DNA of 64,000 nt from MWDV01 sp964634255. Lineage in GTDB: Bacteria; Verrucomicrobiota; Verrucomicrobiia; Limisphaerales; MWDV01. Position 1 is the first letter of the stretch; each line of letters starts with the position of its first letter. Under the pieces are notes generated by a model. That model was not told the origin of the DNA. It was given only the letters and a program-made list of their open reading frames with translations, and did not search any database. Both the position numbers and the translations under genes were made by a program. Location: positions 1 through 64,000 of the forward strand of contig CAZWJC010000002.1 in the NCBI GenBank assembly GCA_964634255.1, read 5' to 3'. Shown here piece by piece: positions 26,401-35,734 of the stretch.

Positions 26401-26957
26401 CGGACGCGCTTGCCGAACGATTGAAGAAGCGCACAGAAGAGCTCGAACTCGAACTCAAAATTGCCGCGCGTCCACCCCACCTAATTGGTGGCGCTCTGGT
26501 GGTTCCAGCGGGCTTCTTTACTCAGCCTGCTGATGTCGGCATGATGCGCGAGGAGCCACCGCCTTACGGAGTCAACACTCGCGAGATTGAACGGCTGGCC
26601 ATGGAGGCCGTCATGGCTTTTGAAGAAAAGAACGGTTTCAAGCCCAAGGATGTCAGTGCAGACAACCGCGGTTACGATATCGAAAGCCGCGATCCGCAGT
26701 CCGGCAACCTGCGATTCATCGAAGTGAAAGGGCGCGCTAAAGGAGCGGATACAATCACCGTGACGAAGAATGAAGTCTTGACCGGATTGAACCGCCCCGA
26801 TGCATATTTCCTCGCAGTTGTCCTGATCGAAGGCGGTCGTGCGGAAGAGCCGATCTACCTCCAGAGTCCGTTTTCGCAGGAGCCAGAGTTCGCGCTGGCC
26901 AGCTTAAACTTGAAACTGAAGGACTTGTTGGCTGGAAGCTCGCCGTCGAAATCGTGA
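23427..26957 (+). CDS. SNF2/DEAH-type helicase with NO VEIN (DUF3883) C-terminus (Hma helicase)
   Basis: An 1176-residue superfamily 2 helicase of the defence-associated type also seen in DISARM as DrmD. Motif I is DPGAGKT (about 130), motif II D-E-A-H (about 230), motif III LLTATPH; the second RecA domain has TDAAGEGINLQRAHLMVNYD and motif VI LEQRFGRIHRIGQ (about 600). The C-terminus (about 1050-1140: IERLAMEAVMAFEEKNGF, GYDIESRD, RFIEVKGRA) is a NO VEIN/DUF3883 domain with the D...E-V-K pattern of restriction-like nucleases. The ATG at 23427 (MVKLDQLVVGSV) fits homologs better than 23373. It is the first gene of the island; the next gene follows after 16 bases. With the methylase (36452) and ATPase (42844) it completes an Hma set; DNA translocation or unwinding is expected. 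Confidence 0.88.
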   Translation: MVKLDQLVVGSVVKGILPSESVTIRHIQPHGDQAASVTYVDSQGRVADRILFKDEEASLELVDQAKPFSFNGGGYQFRLASEAQRLRLAFLFDPLIAVSTSLVRPLPHQITAVYDRMLQQHPLRFLLADDPGAGKTIMTGLLVKELIIRGDIARCLIVAPGNLVEQWQDELDEKFNLQFEIMTNEALEAARTGNWFQEHSLCLARLDKLSRNEEIQEKLKVVDWDLVVVDEAHKMSATYFGSEVKYTKRFRLGQLLSEHTRQFLLLTATPHNGKEQDFQLFLSLIDGDRFEGRLRDGVHLADVSDVMRRMVKEGLSTMEGKPLFPERIAYTVPYPLSREEEALYKAVTDYVRDEFDRAEKLGNEGRRGTVGFALTILQRRLASSPEAIYQSLRRRRARLETRLREERLLRRGALGQETLAGLVRGMTEEELEDLEETPADESEVLQEEIADQATAARTISELEIEIQTLRTLEAQALALRRSGKDTKWKELSETILENKEMFEVSGTRKMRRKLVIFTEQRDTLNYLQEQLTKVIGKPDAVVCISGQTPREKRRQIQEAFRNDPEVLILIATDAAGEGINLQRAHLMVNYDLPWNPNRLEQRFGRIHRIGQTEVCHLWNLVAKETREGEIYFRLLEKIAEQSRALNGAVFDVLGKVFEGRPLRELLMEAVRYGETAEVKAKLEKVICQLDRDRLEELLHDHLLAEERLDARRVEEIRHQMERAQARRLQPHYIGSFFAEAFSHLGGQLQKREPKRFEIRHVPADIRNRDRVTGLKAPVLRSYERVTFFNEPNALRLEGKPPAALVAPGHPLLDATVDLILEKYRGLLRQGSILIDPHDTGTEPRILFYIEQAIVDGRNVAGRNERVISRRIHFVEQRRDGAGIIAGYAPYLDYIPPTEEQLRQVQPLLDEPWLRENLETKVLSFAIQKTVPEHLQEVKKRREAFVRKTMGQVKDRLTREINYWDHRAEELKAMEAAGRSRSSLNSFNAKQRADALAERLKKRTEELELELKIAARPPHLIGGALVVPAGFFTQPADVGMMREEPPPYGVNTREIERLAMEAVMAFEEKNGFKPKDVSADNRGYDIESRDPQSGNLRFIEVKGRAKGADTITVTKNEVLTGLNRPDAYFLAVVLIEGGRAEEPIYLQSPFSQEPEFALASLNLKLKDLLAGSSPSKS

Positions 26958-26973
26958 TGCGCCACAGCTGCTT

Positions 26974-29900
26974 ATGGAACCACCTCCTTATTTTGAAAAA
27001 GTCCGCCAGAAAGCCCTGGCGCGGTGGATGCAGCTTGAATCTGACTTGGAGCTGGCCGGACCATGGCACCAATTGTTCAAGCAGGTCCAGAGCCCGCCAC
27101 ATGTCCTATCAGAATTGCTACAGAATGCCGACGACGCAGGCGCAACGAACGCAATCGCCCGGGTCACGAATGGCGAATTCATTTTCGAGCACAACGGGAG
27201 CGACTTCACGGGCGAACAATTTGCCTCCTTGTGTCGGTTTGCCTTCTCCAACAAACGAACGCTGCACACAATTGGGTTCCGAGGGGTGGGATTCAAATCC
27301 ACCTTCAGTCTGGGAGACAATGTGGAAGTCCACACCCCCACGCTCGGCGTGAAATTCACTGCGGCCCGTTTCACGTTGCCGATTTGGTTGGATTCTCCCC
27401 AGCCGACAACTGGCCCAACCATCGTTCGGGTTCGTTTTGCCGACCAACATCGGTTTGGAGAGCTGGAGCAAAGTCTGCGCTCCTGGCAGAAGAGCCCTGC
27501 CTCACTCCTTTTCTTCCGTAGCCTGAAACAACTCGAAATCAACGGCCAGGTCGTCAAAAGGGCTTTGGTCGGAGACGGACCGGTGCAGAATTCCCAGCTT
27601 GTGGCGTTGACGCATCTTGACGCGCTAAACCGTGAGAAAACTGAGGAAATCCTCGTTGTCCAATCCGCTCCCGAACCGTTTCCAGAAGAAGCGGTGCACG
27701 AAATTCGCAAGGAACGCAACATCACTGATGAACAGTTGCCACCTTGCACAGTTGAGCTTGTTTCAGGAATCAGCGGGCAACAGCGCCTATATGTGATTCT
27801 GCCCACAGGCGCGAACGTGGCGTTGCCCTTCTCGATCAACGCCCCATTCATCCAGGATCCAGCCAGATACGGTATCAAAGAGCCTTCCACATCCCCAACC
27901 AACCGTTGGCTGCTAGGGCGGGCTGGTCAACTTGCTGCGACAGCGCTGACCGAGTGGATAGGGAACAAGAAGCACAATTGCGATGAGCGCGCTAGGGCCT
28001 ACGGTTTGCTTCCGGCGTCGGATGAGCCATCCGATGACACCAATGGCCGCATCACCAACTGTCTGCGCGAAGCCATGTTTTCCGGATTGGAAGGCGAAGC
28101 CATCCTGCTCAAGTCAGATGGAGAAGTTGCCGAGGCGGGCGCGTGCGTGAGCCTGCCGTCAGAGTTGCACGAGATTTGGAGCGAGGAACAACTCGTTCAG
28201 TTGTTCGCCAAAAATGAAAGGGGGCTTCTGCATACCGCTGTTGCCCCGGAGCATTGTGCAACTCTCAAGGGCCACAGTTGGATTGAGCGTGTATCTTCGG
28301 ACTCGGTGCTGGAAATCTTGCAGGCGGAGCGTGCATCGCCGCCACAACCAGCATCCTGGGCTCAACTGCACGCGCTGTGGTCCTTCGTGGTCGAGAACAC
28401 CAACCGCTATTGGGACAATCGTCCCAAGAAATTGAGGATCGTTCCGGTTTCCGGCGAGACAGGGTTGTTTGCTGCCACCGATGTTGTTCGTTTGCCGGGC
28501 CGCAGTCAGCTAAGTGCCGAGGACTGGAAGTTTGTCACCGACAACGCCCACGCCGTTAACAGTGGTTGGTTGGAATGGCTCGCACAACAAAAACCCAGGA
28601 AGAAGGATTCCAACGAGAAGCAGGATGATACAGCAAATGTTCTGCTGCGTGAACTGGGACTGGCCGAGGCGACCCAGATTGACAAGATCGTCGCTGCGGC
28701 GTCCCGCAAGGTATTCCACCAGCAATCGGTTGATTTGGATGACTGTGTTCGCTTTGCGCATATTCTGGCAGCGCTTGGGGCAAGTGCGCCGGAGGATTTT
28801 CAGTTCGTGACCCGTGATCTGACGCGCCGCACGACGAATAGTCAGATCGTTTATGATCCGACTGGAGCAGTCGAGGACTTGACGCCAGCGGATTGGGGTG
28901 AGTCGCATCTGGTGCATGACGACTACACGGGCGAATTCAAGAGTTGCACACGCCAGGCCTGGGAGGACTGGATGGCCTCTGGCAAGAGCGGATTGCTCAC
29001 CAGTCTGCCGATAAGCAGCAGGCAACAGAGTTTCTGGAGCACGTATTCATTCGAGCAACACCTTAAGGCCCACGGCTTGGGACGGCCGTTTGGCTATCCT
29101 TACAGCAGTGGGAGCATTGACGTTGAGGATTGGTCATTTGAACGGGAGATCAGCGAGCACTGGCGGAAGGTGCTGGAAGTGAAGCCGAACCTCTACTCTG
29201 CGACACTCACCAACATCTTGAGCGGGCCAAGTTCGAATTGGAAAGACAAGCTCTCGGCATTGCCCTACCAGAACGGACGCAAATACCGACAGCGCATCAG
29301 CTGCGATACCATTCCCGCAGACTGGATCTTGTTGTTCCGTTCTCTGCCCTGCCTGAAGGACACGCACGGAAATCCACGGATACCAGCAGAGCTTTTGTTG
29401 CGGACACCTGATACAGAGGCATTGCGCGACATCGAGCCATTTGTGGCCGCGGAATTGGATACACCGGACAACCGCCCGTTGCTGGAGTTGCTTGGTGTCC
29501 GGTCCACTCCTACTGGCACTAAGAAGATTGTCGAGCGCTTGGAAACACTGTCGCGAATACCCAACCCTTCCCAGTTCATTCTGGAAATCGGCAAACTGTA
29601 CGAAGCCCTGGACCGAATCATTGCCCGATGCGCGCCGGCAGAATTGAAAACGGCCGCTGACGCCTTTGAAACCAAAGCAATCATCCTCGGAGAATCGCTT
29701 GAGTGGAGAACCTCGGATGAGATCTCCATCTTCCCAGATGATGACAACGAGGCGGATTCGATCCACAACCAGTATCGCAACCTGCCCATGTGGCCCAAGC
29801 TCAACGTTCCGGAGAAACCGGCATTTGAACGGGCTTTGGAATGGCTGCGTAATCTTCCAAGTGGTCAGCGCATTGAAGCTGCGGCCGTTTCCCGTGTGCG

Positions 29901-31182
29901 CTCCATCCTGCGCCGCGAGCCGATTCTCATTTGGGAGGAATGTCAACACTGGTTGAGCTTGGATCAAACCTGGCAGCCGGTGGGACAACTCGGCTACCGC
30001 CAGACGATGCAGAACCTCTCAAAATGGGAGGGGTTGTCACCTGCGGTGAAACAGGCTACGGCCGACTTTCGAATGCTCCCGGAGATGATCTGGCAACAAC
30101 AACCGTTCGCCGGATTGAGCAATCTCGCGGATGTGGTGGACTTTGAAATCACCGAAGTCCGCGAATCCGGCAGCCCGGTTTCCAAGCCCTGGCTGACGAC
30201 GCTGGGCGAAGGTCTCGCCCGCGTGAAACTCGCCGATGAGCAACACACACAAGAGGTGCGCGCGGTGGCCAAGCGGCTCAAGCAGACTCGTTGGCAACCG
30301 TTCAGTCGGCTTGAAGTCACTCCCTACGTGGATGGAACACCGGCTGGGGTGGCAATCGCCCCACGCGTGCTTTGGCAGGAGGATAACCTCTATGTTCCGT
30401 TCGGCATTTCGGTGGCCAGACTCCACAAGGAACTCGTTGATGAAATTTCCCGTCCGTTCGCTGACCGGTTGATCGCTGAAGCCATCAGCGCCTGCGTTGA
30501 GCGGGATGCCGGATACGTCGAAGAATATTTGGCCGACCAGTTTGAATTGGAAGAACAGTTGGAGCTTGAGGAGAAGCAGGAGGCTGAGACAAAGGACGAG
30601 GGACAATCGGACAAAGACGGTGAAGAAGGCGGAAAGAAGGAGGCCACAGATTTCATCGAAACGAGCGGGCAGCATGCTGATCAGGATGCCAACGAAGAGG
30701 ACTTGGGCGCCGGCCTTGATGCCGAGGTCGAGCATGAGGATGACGACGATGGTGATGGCGAAGATGTTGGAAGCGATGATGATAAGCCTCGGCGCAAATC
30801 GTCACCTTCAAAGCCGGACTTGATGGACCGCTACGCCGCGAATCGCGGGTTCAAGTGGCACAAAGGTGAAAAGTGCTACACCCACGCCGATGGCCGTTGG
30901 ATTCAGCGGGCGGAGAGACCATTCCATTGGGTGGAGATGACGAATGACGGGAATCCAACGCTGCGCTTCTGGGTGCAGGAGCAAACCTTGGCAAACGGGA
31001 TTGAATTGCCTGCGGAGATTTGGTCGCTGTTGCGCTCAGAGCCTAATGCTGCGGCGCTGCTCGTCAAAAACGGAGTGGAGGCGGCAGTGGCCTTCACCGG
31101 TGGAGAACTGGTGGAATTGCAGGCAGATAAACAGGTCGCTCTGTATCCATCGCGTTACCTGCTTAAGGAGATGGAATCCTAA
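26974..31182 (+). CDS. sacsin-type GHKL (HSP90-like) ATPase, 1402 residues
   Basis: The N-terminal 350 residues carry a GHKL ATPase of the sacsin-like type: N box LSE47-LLQN51-ADDAGA and G2 box G101-FRGVGFKS-109. The long middle is helical with no named domain that I see. Around residues 1190-1280 the protein becomes extremely acidic (EEQLELEEKQEAETKDEG; EHEDDDDGDGEDVGSDDD). It ends in a compact domain with KWHKGEKCYTHADGRWIQRA and YPSRYLLKEMES, which could be a small readout module. It lies 16 bases after the helicase, so the two probably work together; pairs of NO VEIN helicases and sacsin-type ATPases recur in defence islands. The exact reaction is unknown. Confidence 0.8.
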   Translation: MEPPPYFEKVRQKALARWMQLESDLELAGPWHQLFKQVQSPPHVLSELLQNADDAGATNAIARVTNGEFIFEHNGSDFTGEQFASLCRFAFSNKRTLHTIGFRGVGFKSTFSLGDNVEVHTPTLGVKFTAARFTLPIWLDSPQPTTGPTIVRVRFADQHRFGELEQSLRSWQKSPASLLFFRSLKQLEINGQVVKRALVGDGPVQNSQLVALTHLDALNREKTEEILVVQSAPEPFPEEAVHEIRKERNITDEQLPPCTVELVSGISGQQRLYVILPTGANVALPFSINAPFIQDPARYGIKEPSTSPTNRWLLGRAGQLAATALTEWIGNKKHNCDERARAYGLLPASDEPSDDTNGRITNCLREAMFSGLEGEAILLKSDGEVAEAGACVSLPSELHEIWSEEQLVQLFAKNERGLLHTAVAPEHCATLKGHSWIERVSSDSVLEILQAERASPPQPASWAQLHALWSFVVENTNRYWDNRPKKLRIVPVSGETGLFAATDVVRLPGRSQLSAEDWKFVTDNAHAVNSGWLEWLAQQKPRKKDSNEKQDDTANVLLRELGLAEATQIDKIVAAASRKVFHQQSVDLDDCVRFAHILAALGASAPEDFQFVTRDLTRRTTNSQIVYDPTGAVEDLTPADWGESHLVHDDYTGEFKSCTRQAWEDWMASGKSGLLTSLPISSRQQSFWSTYSFEQHLKAHGLGRPFGYPYSSGSIDVEDWSFEREISEHWRKVLEVKPNLYSATLTNILSGPSSNWKDKLSALPYQNGRKYRQRISCDTIPADWILLFRSLPCLKDTHGNPRIPAELLLRTPDTEALRDIEPFVAAELDTPDNRPLLELLGVRSTPTGTKKIVERLETLSRIPNPSQFILEIGKLYEALDRIIARCAPAELKTAADAFETKAIILGESLEWRTSDEISIFPDDDNEADSIHNQYRNLPMWPKLNVPEKPAFERALEWLRNLPSGQRIEAAAVSRVRSILRREPILIWEECQHWLSLDQTWQPVGQLGYRQTMQNLSKWEGLSPAVKQATADFRMLPEMIWQQQPFAGLSNLADVVDFEITEVRESGSPVSKPWLTTLGEGLARVKLADEQHTQEVRAVAKRLKQTRWQPFSRLEVTPYVDGTPAGVAIAPRVLWQEDNLYVPFGISVARLHKELVDEISRPFADRLIAEAISACVERDAGYVEEYLADQFELEEQLELEEKQEAETKDEGQSDKDGEEGGKKEATDFIETSGQHADQDANEEDLGAGLDAEVEHEDDDDGDGEDVGSDDDKPRRKSSPSKPDLMDRYAANRGFKWHKGEKCYTHADGRWIQRAERPFHWVEMTNDGNPTLRFWVQEQTLANGIELPAEIWSLLRSEPNAAALLVKNGVEAAVAFTGGELVELQADKQVALYPSRYLLKEMES

Positions 31183-31200
31183 CATCAATATCAGCCGCCT

Positions 31201-32325
31201 ATGAAATCAGAGCAAATCGCGACGCAGTCACAATCCAAGCCCTTTCGAGTGCTCTCTCTGGATGGCGGTGGGATGCGCGGCCTTTACACCGCGACCGTTC
31301 TCGACACATTGACTCGTCACTTTGAAACCCGTCGCGGCGGAGTAACGCTCGATATTGGCAAGGGCTTCGACCTTATCGTTGGCACAAGCACCGGTGGAAT
31401 TCTTGCGGCAGCACTAGCCCACGGTCAGCCGTTGAGAAAGGTGATGGATTTGTATCGTGTCGAAGGGGCACAAATCTTCACTGACCCGATGCCGGAAACG
31501 TCTCAGGGACTCAAGATGCTCCGTTGGTTGTGGCGCAACAAATCCAAGGCCGCGAATCCCAATACTCACTTGAGAAGCGTCCTCGAAAGCTTCTTTAAGG
31601 ATGAGACGCTGGGGCAACTGTATCAACGGAGACAGATCGGTCTATGTGTTCCTTCGGTAAAGGCAGAGCACCAGACCACGAAGGTCTTCAAGACTCCGCA
31701 CCTGAGTCGTTTTACAGTTGATGCGGGCTATCGCTTGGTGGATGTCTGCATGGCGACCAGTGCTGCCCCAATCTTTCTCCCCTTGGTTGATATCGCCGAT
31801 CCGAAGGCCCACGGGCAGACTTTTGTCTATGCGGACGGCGGCCTTTGGGCCAACAACCCGGTCTTGGTTGGCATTCTGGAGGCCTTGGAACTCACCGCCT
31901 CATCGAAACGGCCGATCCAAGTGCTCTCGGTCAGCACATGCGCCGCGCCAGAGGGTGAGTTGATCAAACCCGGAAGTGAGAATTTCGGATTCGTGCAGTG
32001 GCGCGCGGGAACAAAGATCGTCTCCCTCTCGCTAAACGCACAAGCGGCGGGGAGCGAATATATGGCTCGGTTGTTCCAGGAGCGGTTGCGAGAACTCGGA
32101 CGGGACATCACAGTCACGCGACTGCGCTCCACCTCCCTGTCGGCAGACCAAATGCGCTGGATGCGCTTGGACGCTGCCTCGCCCGAAGCGCTTCGTGCGC
32201 TTTCACAGCTCGGCAGTCACGACGGTCAGGAAGCGATCAGGCTTTGCGACGGCGGTCGTTCGACCGTGTGCGTCGATGGCCAACTGTTACGAGACATTTT
32301 CAACGACATGCCCCAACAAAAATAA
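31201..32325 (+). CDS. capV: CapV-type patatin phospholipase (CBASS effector)
   Basis: A 374-residue patatin. It has the oxyanion loop D21-GGGMRG-27, the nucleophile elbow G61-TS63-TG-65 and the catalytic D212-GG motif (YADGGLWANNP), i.e. a Ser63-Asp212 dyad. In CBASS such effectors are switched on by the cyclic nucleotide made by the neighbouring CD-NTase and degrade membrane phospholipids, killing the infected cell. The start is the ATG at 31201, 18 bases after the previous stop. It is directly followed (21 bases) by the CD-NTase, with an AAGGAG ribosome site in the gap. Confidence 0.9.
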   Translation: MKSEQIATQSQSKPFRVLSLDGGGMRGLYTATVLDTLTRHFETRRGGVTLDIGKGFDLIVGTSTGGILAAALAHGQPLRKVMDLYRVEGAQIFTDPMPETSQGLKMLRWLWRNKSKAANPNTHLRSVLESFFKDETLGQLYQRRQIGLCVPSVKAEHQTTKVFKTPHLSRFTVDAGYRLVDVCMATSAAPIFLPLVDIADPKAHGQTFVYADGGLWANNPVLVGILEALELTASSKRPIQVLSVSTCAAPEGELIKPGSENFGFVQWRAGTKIVSLSLNAQAAGSEYMARLFQERLRELGRDITVTRLRSTSLSADQMRWMRLDAASPEALRALSQLGSHDGQEAIRLCDGGRSTVCVDGQLLRDIFNDMPQQK

Positions 32326-32346
32326 GAACCCAACAAGGAGTGAACC

Positions 32347-33360
32347 ATGCACGACTGCGCTAAAGACATCCGAAGCTACCATGACGACTACGTAAAGCTC
32401 TCCGAAGATACGCGCGCCAAACTGCGCGAGAATCGAAATGCGAACCGGGATCGGCTCAAAGGCAACCTGAAGGACAAGAAGCAGCCCACACCGCTCCGAT
32501 TCCAAAAGCAGGGTTCTTACGCCATGCGGACCACCATCCAAGAGGCGAACAACACCTACGACATTGATGACGGCGTTATTTTTGCCAAGAGCGACCTCGT
32601 AGGAGATCGCGGTGGCGACATGACAGCTCTGGATGCCCGCCAGATGGTTTGTGATCATCTCAAGGACAAGCGGTTCAACAAGAAACCTGAAGTCCTCAAG
32701 AACTGCGTTCGCGTTTACTACAACGAGGGCCACCATGTGGATGTGCCAGTCTATCGCGAATCGGGCGATGAGAATTCAGGATTCAAGTGTGAGATTGCCT
32801 CCTCTGATTGGCGTGAATCTAACCCAGCCGACATCAATGAGTGGTTCGACAAGCAACTGGAAGCGAAACGTTCCGATCAAGACGACACGGATCATCAAAT
32901 GCGCCGGATGATTCGACTGCTCAAACGCTACGCCACCAGCCGCGCGAGTTGGAATCTCCCCAGCGGTTTCATCCTCACCATCCTATTGGATGAAAAGTAT
33001 TCGGCTTTTGACGAGCGCGACGACCGTTGTTTTTACAACCTCATTGCCGCGATCAAGAATCGCCTCGCCGGTTTACTCGTGGTCAAGAATCCTGTCCAAG
33101 AAGAAATTCTGACCAAGGACGACCCTGATCCCAAAATGCAATCCCTGCGGGAGAAACTCGAAGAGGCGATTGATAAGCTCAAAATACTTTTCGATGCGAA
33201 ATGCACTCGAAAGCAAGCACTGAAGGCTTGGGCAGACGTGTTCAACACGGACTATTTTGACACTGACATCGAGGAATGCGATTCCAATGCTTCCTTCGTG
33301 GTAGGTGGGGATCAGCCCAATCAACCTGTTCACAAAGCCGGCGGAGGTCGCTTTGGTTGA
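32347..33360 (+). CDS. CBASS CD-NTase (DncV-like nucleotidyltransferase)
   Basis: A 337-residue SMODS-type enzyme. The active site is complete: G56-S57 helix start (KQGSYAMRT), the metal pair D72-x-D74 in YDIDDGV, and the third Asp, D132, in GHHVDVPVY. It should cyclise nucleotides on phage sensing; the product cannot be read from sequence and I do not assign a clade. The C-terminus is a flexible tail ending in GGGRFG with a terminal Gly, matching the need of Cap2 to adenylate and conjugate the CD-NTase C-terminus. AAGGAG lies 7 bases before the ATG at 32347. Its end overlaps the start of cap2. Confidence 0.9.
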   Translation: MHDCAKDIRSYHDDYVKLSEDTRAKLRENRNANRDRLKGNLKDKKQPTPLRFQKQGSYAMRTTIQEANNTYDIDDGVIFAKSDLVGDRGGDMTALDARQMVCDHLKDKRFNKKPEVLKNCVRVYYNEGHHVDVPVYRESGDENSGFKCEIASSDWRESNPADINEWFDKQLEAKRSDQDDTDHQMRRMIRLLKRYATSRASWNLPSGFILTILLDEKYSAFDERDDRCFYNLIAAIKNRLAGLLVVKNPVQEEILTKDDPDPKMQSLREKLEEAIDKLKILFDAKCTRKQALKAWADVFNTDYFDTDIEECDSNASFVVGGDQPNQPVHKAGGGRFG

Positions 33361-35164
33361 GGCGGGAATACAACTACGGCGCGCTCGGGAGTCATCCATT
33401 GGACGGCTCGACGAACACATGACGAGCGTGCATCGGGCCGAACGGCTGAACGACGCCGCAGGTTCTAACCGCTTTGGTAAATTTCACGCGGGATGGAAAG
33501 CCGTGCTTGAGGTGAGCGGAGAGCGGTTTGAATTGGCAATCCTGGTTCGTGATGTTTTTCCGTTCGGACCACCCGACATCTATTTCAACGACCCGGCGGC
33601 TTTCCTGCGATTCCCTCATGTTGATAACAAGGGCAAGCTCTGCCTCACCAACGCTGCCGCAACATACTCGCCCAATCTCGTCACGGAAACTGTTGATTTC
33701 TTGATCGAGGAAACTCGTAAGTTAATCGGTGATTCGATTGCTGGGCGGAACGAGGAGGATTTTGTTCAAGAATTCCAGAGTTATTGGAATTTGCTGCCGG
33801 GCTTCAGTCCGAAAAAGTTCTGGTCCTTGCTAAAGCCATCGCTGCCGACGCGAAGTGTGTTTTATTACGCTGCAACGGGATTCACCTTGTTTGGCGAGTC
33901 CGAAGAGGAAATCAAATTGTGGCTGAAGCACTATTGCGGCGGTAGCCTACCTAAAGGTTGTAATATTAAGTCCTCAATCCTGGTATGGCTGAATGAACCT
34001 ATTTCTCCGAAGCGGCATCCCAGCACGGGGCACGATATTTTGACCCTGGCACGAAACTCGGCAAAAGACGCTGATGCTTTGCTGGCGGCCGCGATACCAC
34101 CCGAATCCGGCAGCCTTCCTATGATTCTAGGTTTTGACAGCAAGGCCGGGCCGGTGCTTGCCGGGGTCGAGCTCTCCGAACCAAAGACGGCGAATCGCTC
34201 CAATCCAACGAAACACCAGAACTCCCGCAATTTTGGTTATCGTCCCGGTCATGTTCCTGGTCACATTTTGCTTCCACGCTATTTTGGCGACGGGAAACTG
34301 GCGTTGACCGAAGTCACACGAGTTGATGCCGCTTGGTGTCTGCATCGCGGTGGTAGCGGCTACAACCCTGAGTTGTTCGGCAAACGGGTTGCGCTGGTCG
34401 GCTGCGGTTCGCTAGGCGCGGATGTGGCCGTCATGCTGGCCAAATCCGGCGTCGGAAATCTTGTTCTCATAGACAACGACACTCTGAAGTGGGGAAATGT
34501 GGCCCGGCACGTCCTTGGCGGCAATCAAACCGGGACGGCTAAAGCTTCCGCCTTGTCCAGCTACCTGCATCAACAAATGCCGTGGCTGCAAGTATCGGTC
34601 GAGTCGCTGGGGGTGGAGATTTTGGTTTATGAGCGGCCAAAAGTCTTGCAGGAGTGCGACCTCATCATTTCAACCACAGGCGACTGGACCTCCGATTGCG
34701 TCCTCAATTCGGCAAACCGGACATTCGCACGCTTCCCTTCGATTATTTTCGGGTGGACTGAGGCGTATGGAATTGCCGGACACGCCTTGGCCGTGCTTCG
34801 TCCAGGCGGATGCCTTGCCTGCGGCATGAATGAATTCGGCGTATTCGATTCGCGAATTTCCGAATGGGCGGAGGGACAACAGCCGCTCTTGCAGGCGGCG
34901 GGATGCAATGACCTCTATCAGCCCTACGGCGTCACGGATGTCGCACCCATAAAAGCAATCATCGCGGAACTTGCGTTGGATGTTTTACGTGGGCGCGCCC
35001 AGGAAAGCGCTCTGTGGACATGGGTTGGTGACACCACTCGACTGAACTCGCACCATGGTCAACTTCATGGCAAATGGCGTGAACAAGTAGTTCCGGGCAA
35101 GTCCGACCGGAGAACATTCCTCCAACCCTGGCCAGCCAACCCCCAATGTCCTCTCTGCAAGTGA
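33353..35164 (+). CDS. cap2: Cap2 E2-E1 fusion (type II CBASS)
   Basis: About 603 residues. The N-terminal E2-like domain has FPHVDNKGKLCL, with the candidate catalytic Cys in KLCL. A linker region follows. The C-terminal E1-like domain has the adenylation nucleotide loop (KRVALVGCGSLGADVAVMLA), the LIDND acidic strand and an Arg-rich NVARHVL segment; two Cys pairs occur late (GCLACG, CPLCK). Cap2 attaches the C-terminus of its CD-NTase to target molecules, priming it. I choose the TTG at 33353 because GGAGGT lies 4 bases upstream, overlapping the CD-NTase end by 8 bases; a GTG at 33305 and an ATG at 33420 are alternatives. It overlaps cap3 by 19 bases. Confidence 0.88.
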   Translation: MVEAGIQLRRARESSIGRLDEHMTSVHRAERLNDAAGSNRFGKFHAGWKAVLEVSGERFELAILVRDVFPFGPPDIYFNDPAAFLRFPHVDNKGKLCLTNAAATYSPNLVTETVDFLIEETRKLIGDSIAGRNEEDFVQEFQSYWNLLPGFSPKKFWSLLKPSLPTRSVFYYAATGFTLFGESEEEIKLWLKHYCGGSLPKGCNIKSSILVWLNEPISPKRHPSTGHDILTLARNSAKDADALLAAAIPPESGSLPMILGFDSKAGPVLAGVELSEPKTANRSNPTKHQNSRNFGYRPGHVPGHILLPRYFGDGKLALTEVTRVDAAWCLHRGGSGYNPELFGKRVALVGCGSLGADVAVMLAKSGVGNLVLIDNDTLKWGNVARHVLGGNQTGTAKASALSSYLHQQMPWLQVSVESLGVEILVYERPKVLQECDLIISTTGDWTSDCVLNSANRTFARFPSIIFGWTEAYGIAGHALAVLRPGGCLACGMNEFGVFDSRISEWAEGQQPLLQAAGCNDLYQPYGVTDVAPIKAIIAELALDVLRGRAQESALWTWVGDTTRLNSHHGQLHGKWREQVVPGKSDRRTFLQPWPANPQCPLCK

Positions 35165-35721
35165 AAAAGCCCGAGCAACATTTTGAATTGCGATATGAGT
35201 CTGCACAACTCGGCTCGGTCGTCAGCTTCTCACCTGAAGTGATGGCGCACTTCCACGCATACCGGCAGCAGGGCAAAATCAAAACCGAAATTGGCGGACA
35301 ACTGTTCGCACGATTCGTGAAGAATGAAGTCCGTGTGATTCGCGCCACCGGCCCGAATGCGACGGACAAGCGTGGCTGGGCTTGGTTTAGACCGGACCAA
35401 CGCAAGCAAAACGTCGAAATCAAGCGGCTGTTTGAAGACGGCCTTCATTTCGCTGGCGATTGGCACACTCATCCCGAACGTGAACCAAGCCCGTCGTCGT
35501 GGGATTTTGAGAGCATGGAGGATTGTTTCAAAAAATCACGCCATCAACTCAAGGCGTTTGTCATGGTGATTGTCGGGCGGGCGGAATTTCCGCAAGGGCT
35601 TTGGGTGAGTCTGCATGGTCCTGCGAAGTGGGAGCGTCTCGCGTTAGTGCAGAACCAAGACATGACCAAACCTGCCGGCTCAAATACCATCGTTGGCACA
35701 CCGAACAAACCAAAACCCTGA
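35146..35721 (+). CDS. cap3: Cap3 JAB/JAMM peptidase (type II CBASS)
   Basis: A 191-residue JAB metalloprotease. The zinc site is complete: E48 (TEIGGQL) and the H107-x-H109-P...S-x-x-D120 motif (GDWHTHPEREPSPSSWD). In type II CBASS it removes the CD-NTase from Cap2-made conjugates, limiting activation. The C-terminal 25 residues are a polar tail. The start overlaps the end of cap2 by 19 bases, so the pair is translationally coupled. The stop is 13 bases before the next gene. Confidence 0.9.
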   Translation: MSSLQVKKPEQHFELRYESAQLGSVVSFSPEVMAHFHAYRQQGKIKTEIGGQLFARFVKNEVRVIRATGPNATDKRGWAWFRPDQRKQNVEIKRLFEDGLHFAGDWHTHPEREPSPSSWDFESMEDCFKKSRHQLKAFVMVIVGRAEFPQGLWVSLHGPAKWERLALVQNQDMTKPAGSNTIVGTPNKPKP

Positions 35722-35734
35722 CGAAGACTGTCCA

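Noticed and set aside
33305..33352. GTG start for Cap2 inside the CD-NTase end
   Set aside because: A TTG at 33353 has GGAGGT 4 bases upstream; the GTG has none, so it was not used, although it cannot be excluded.
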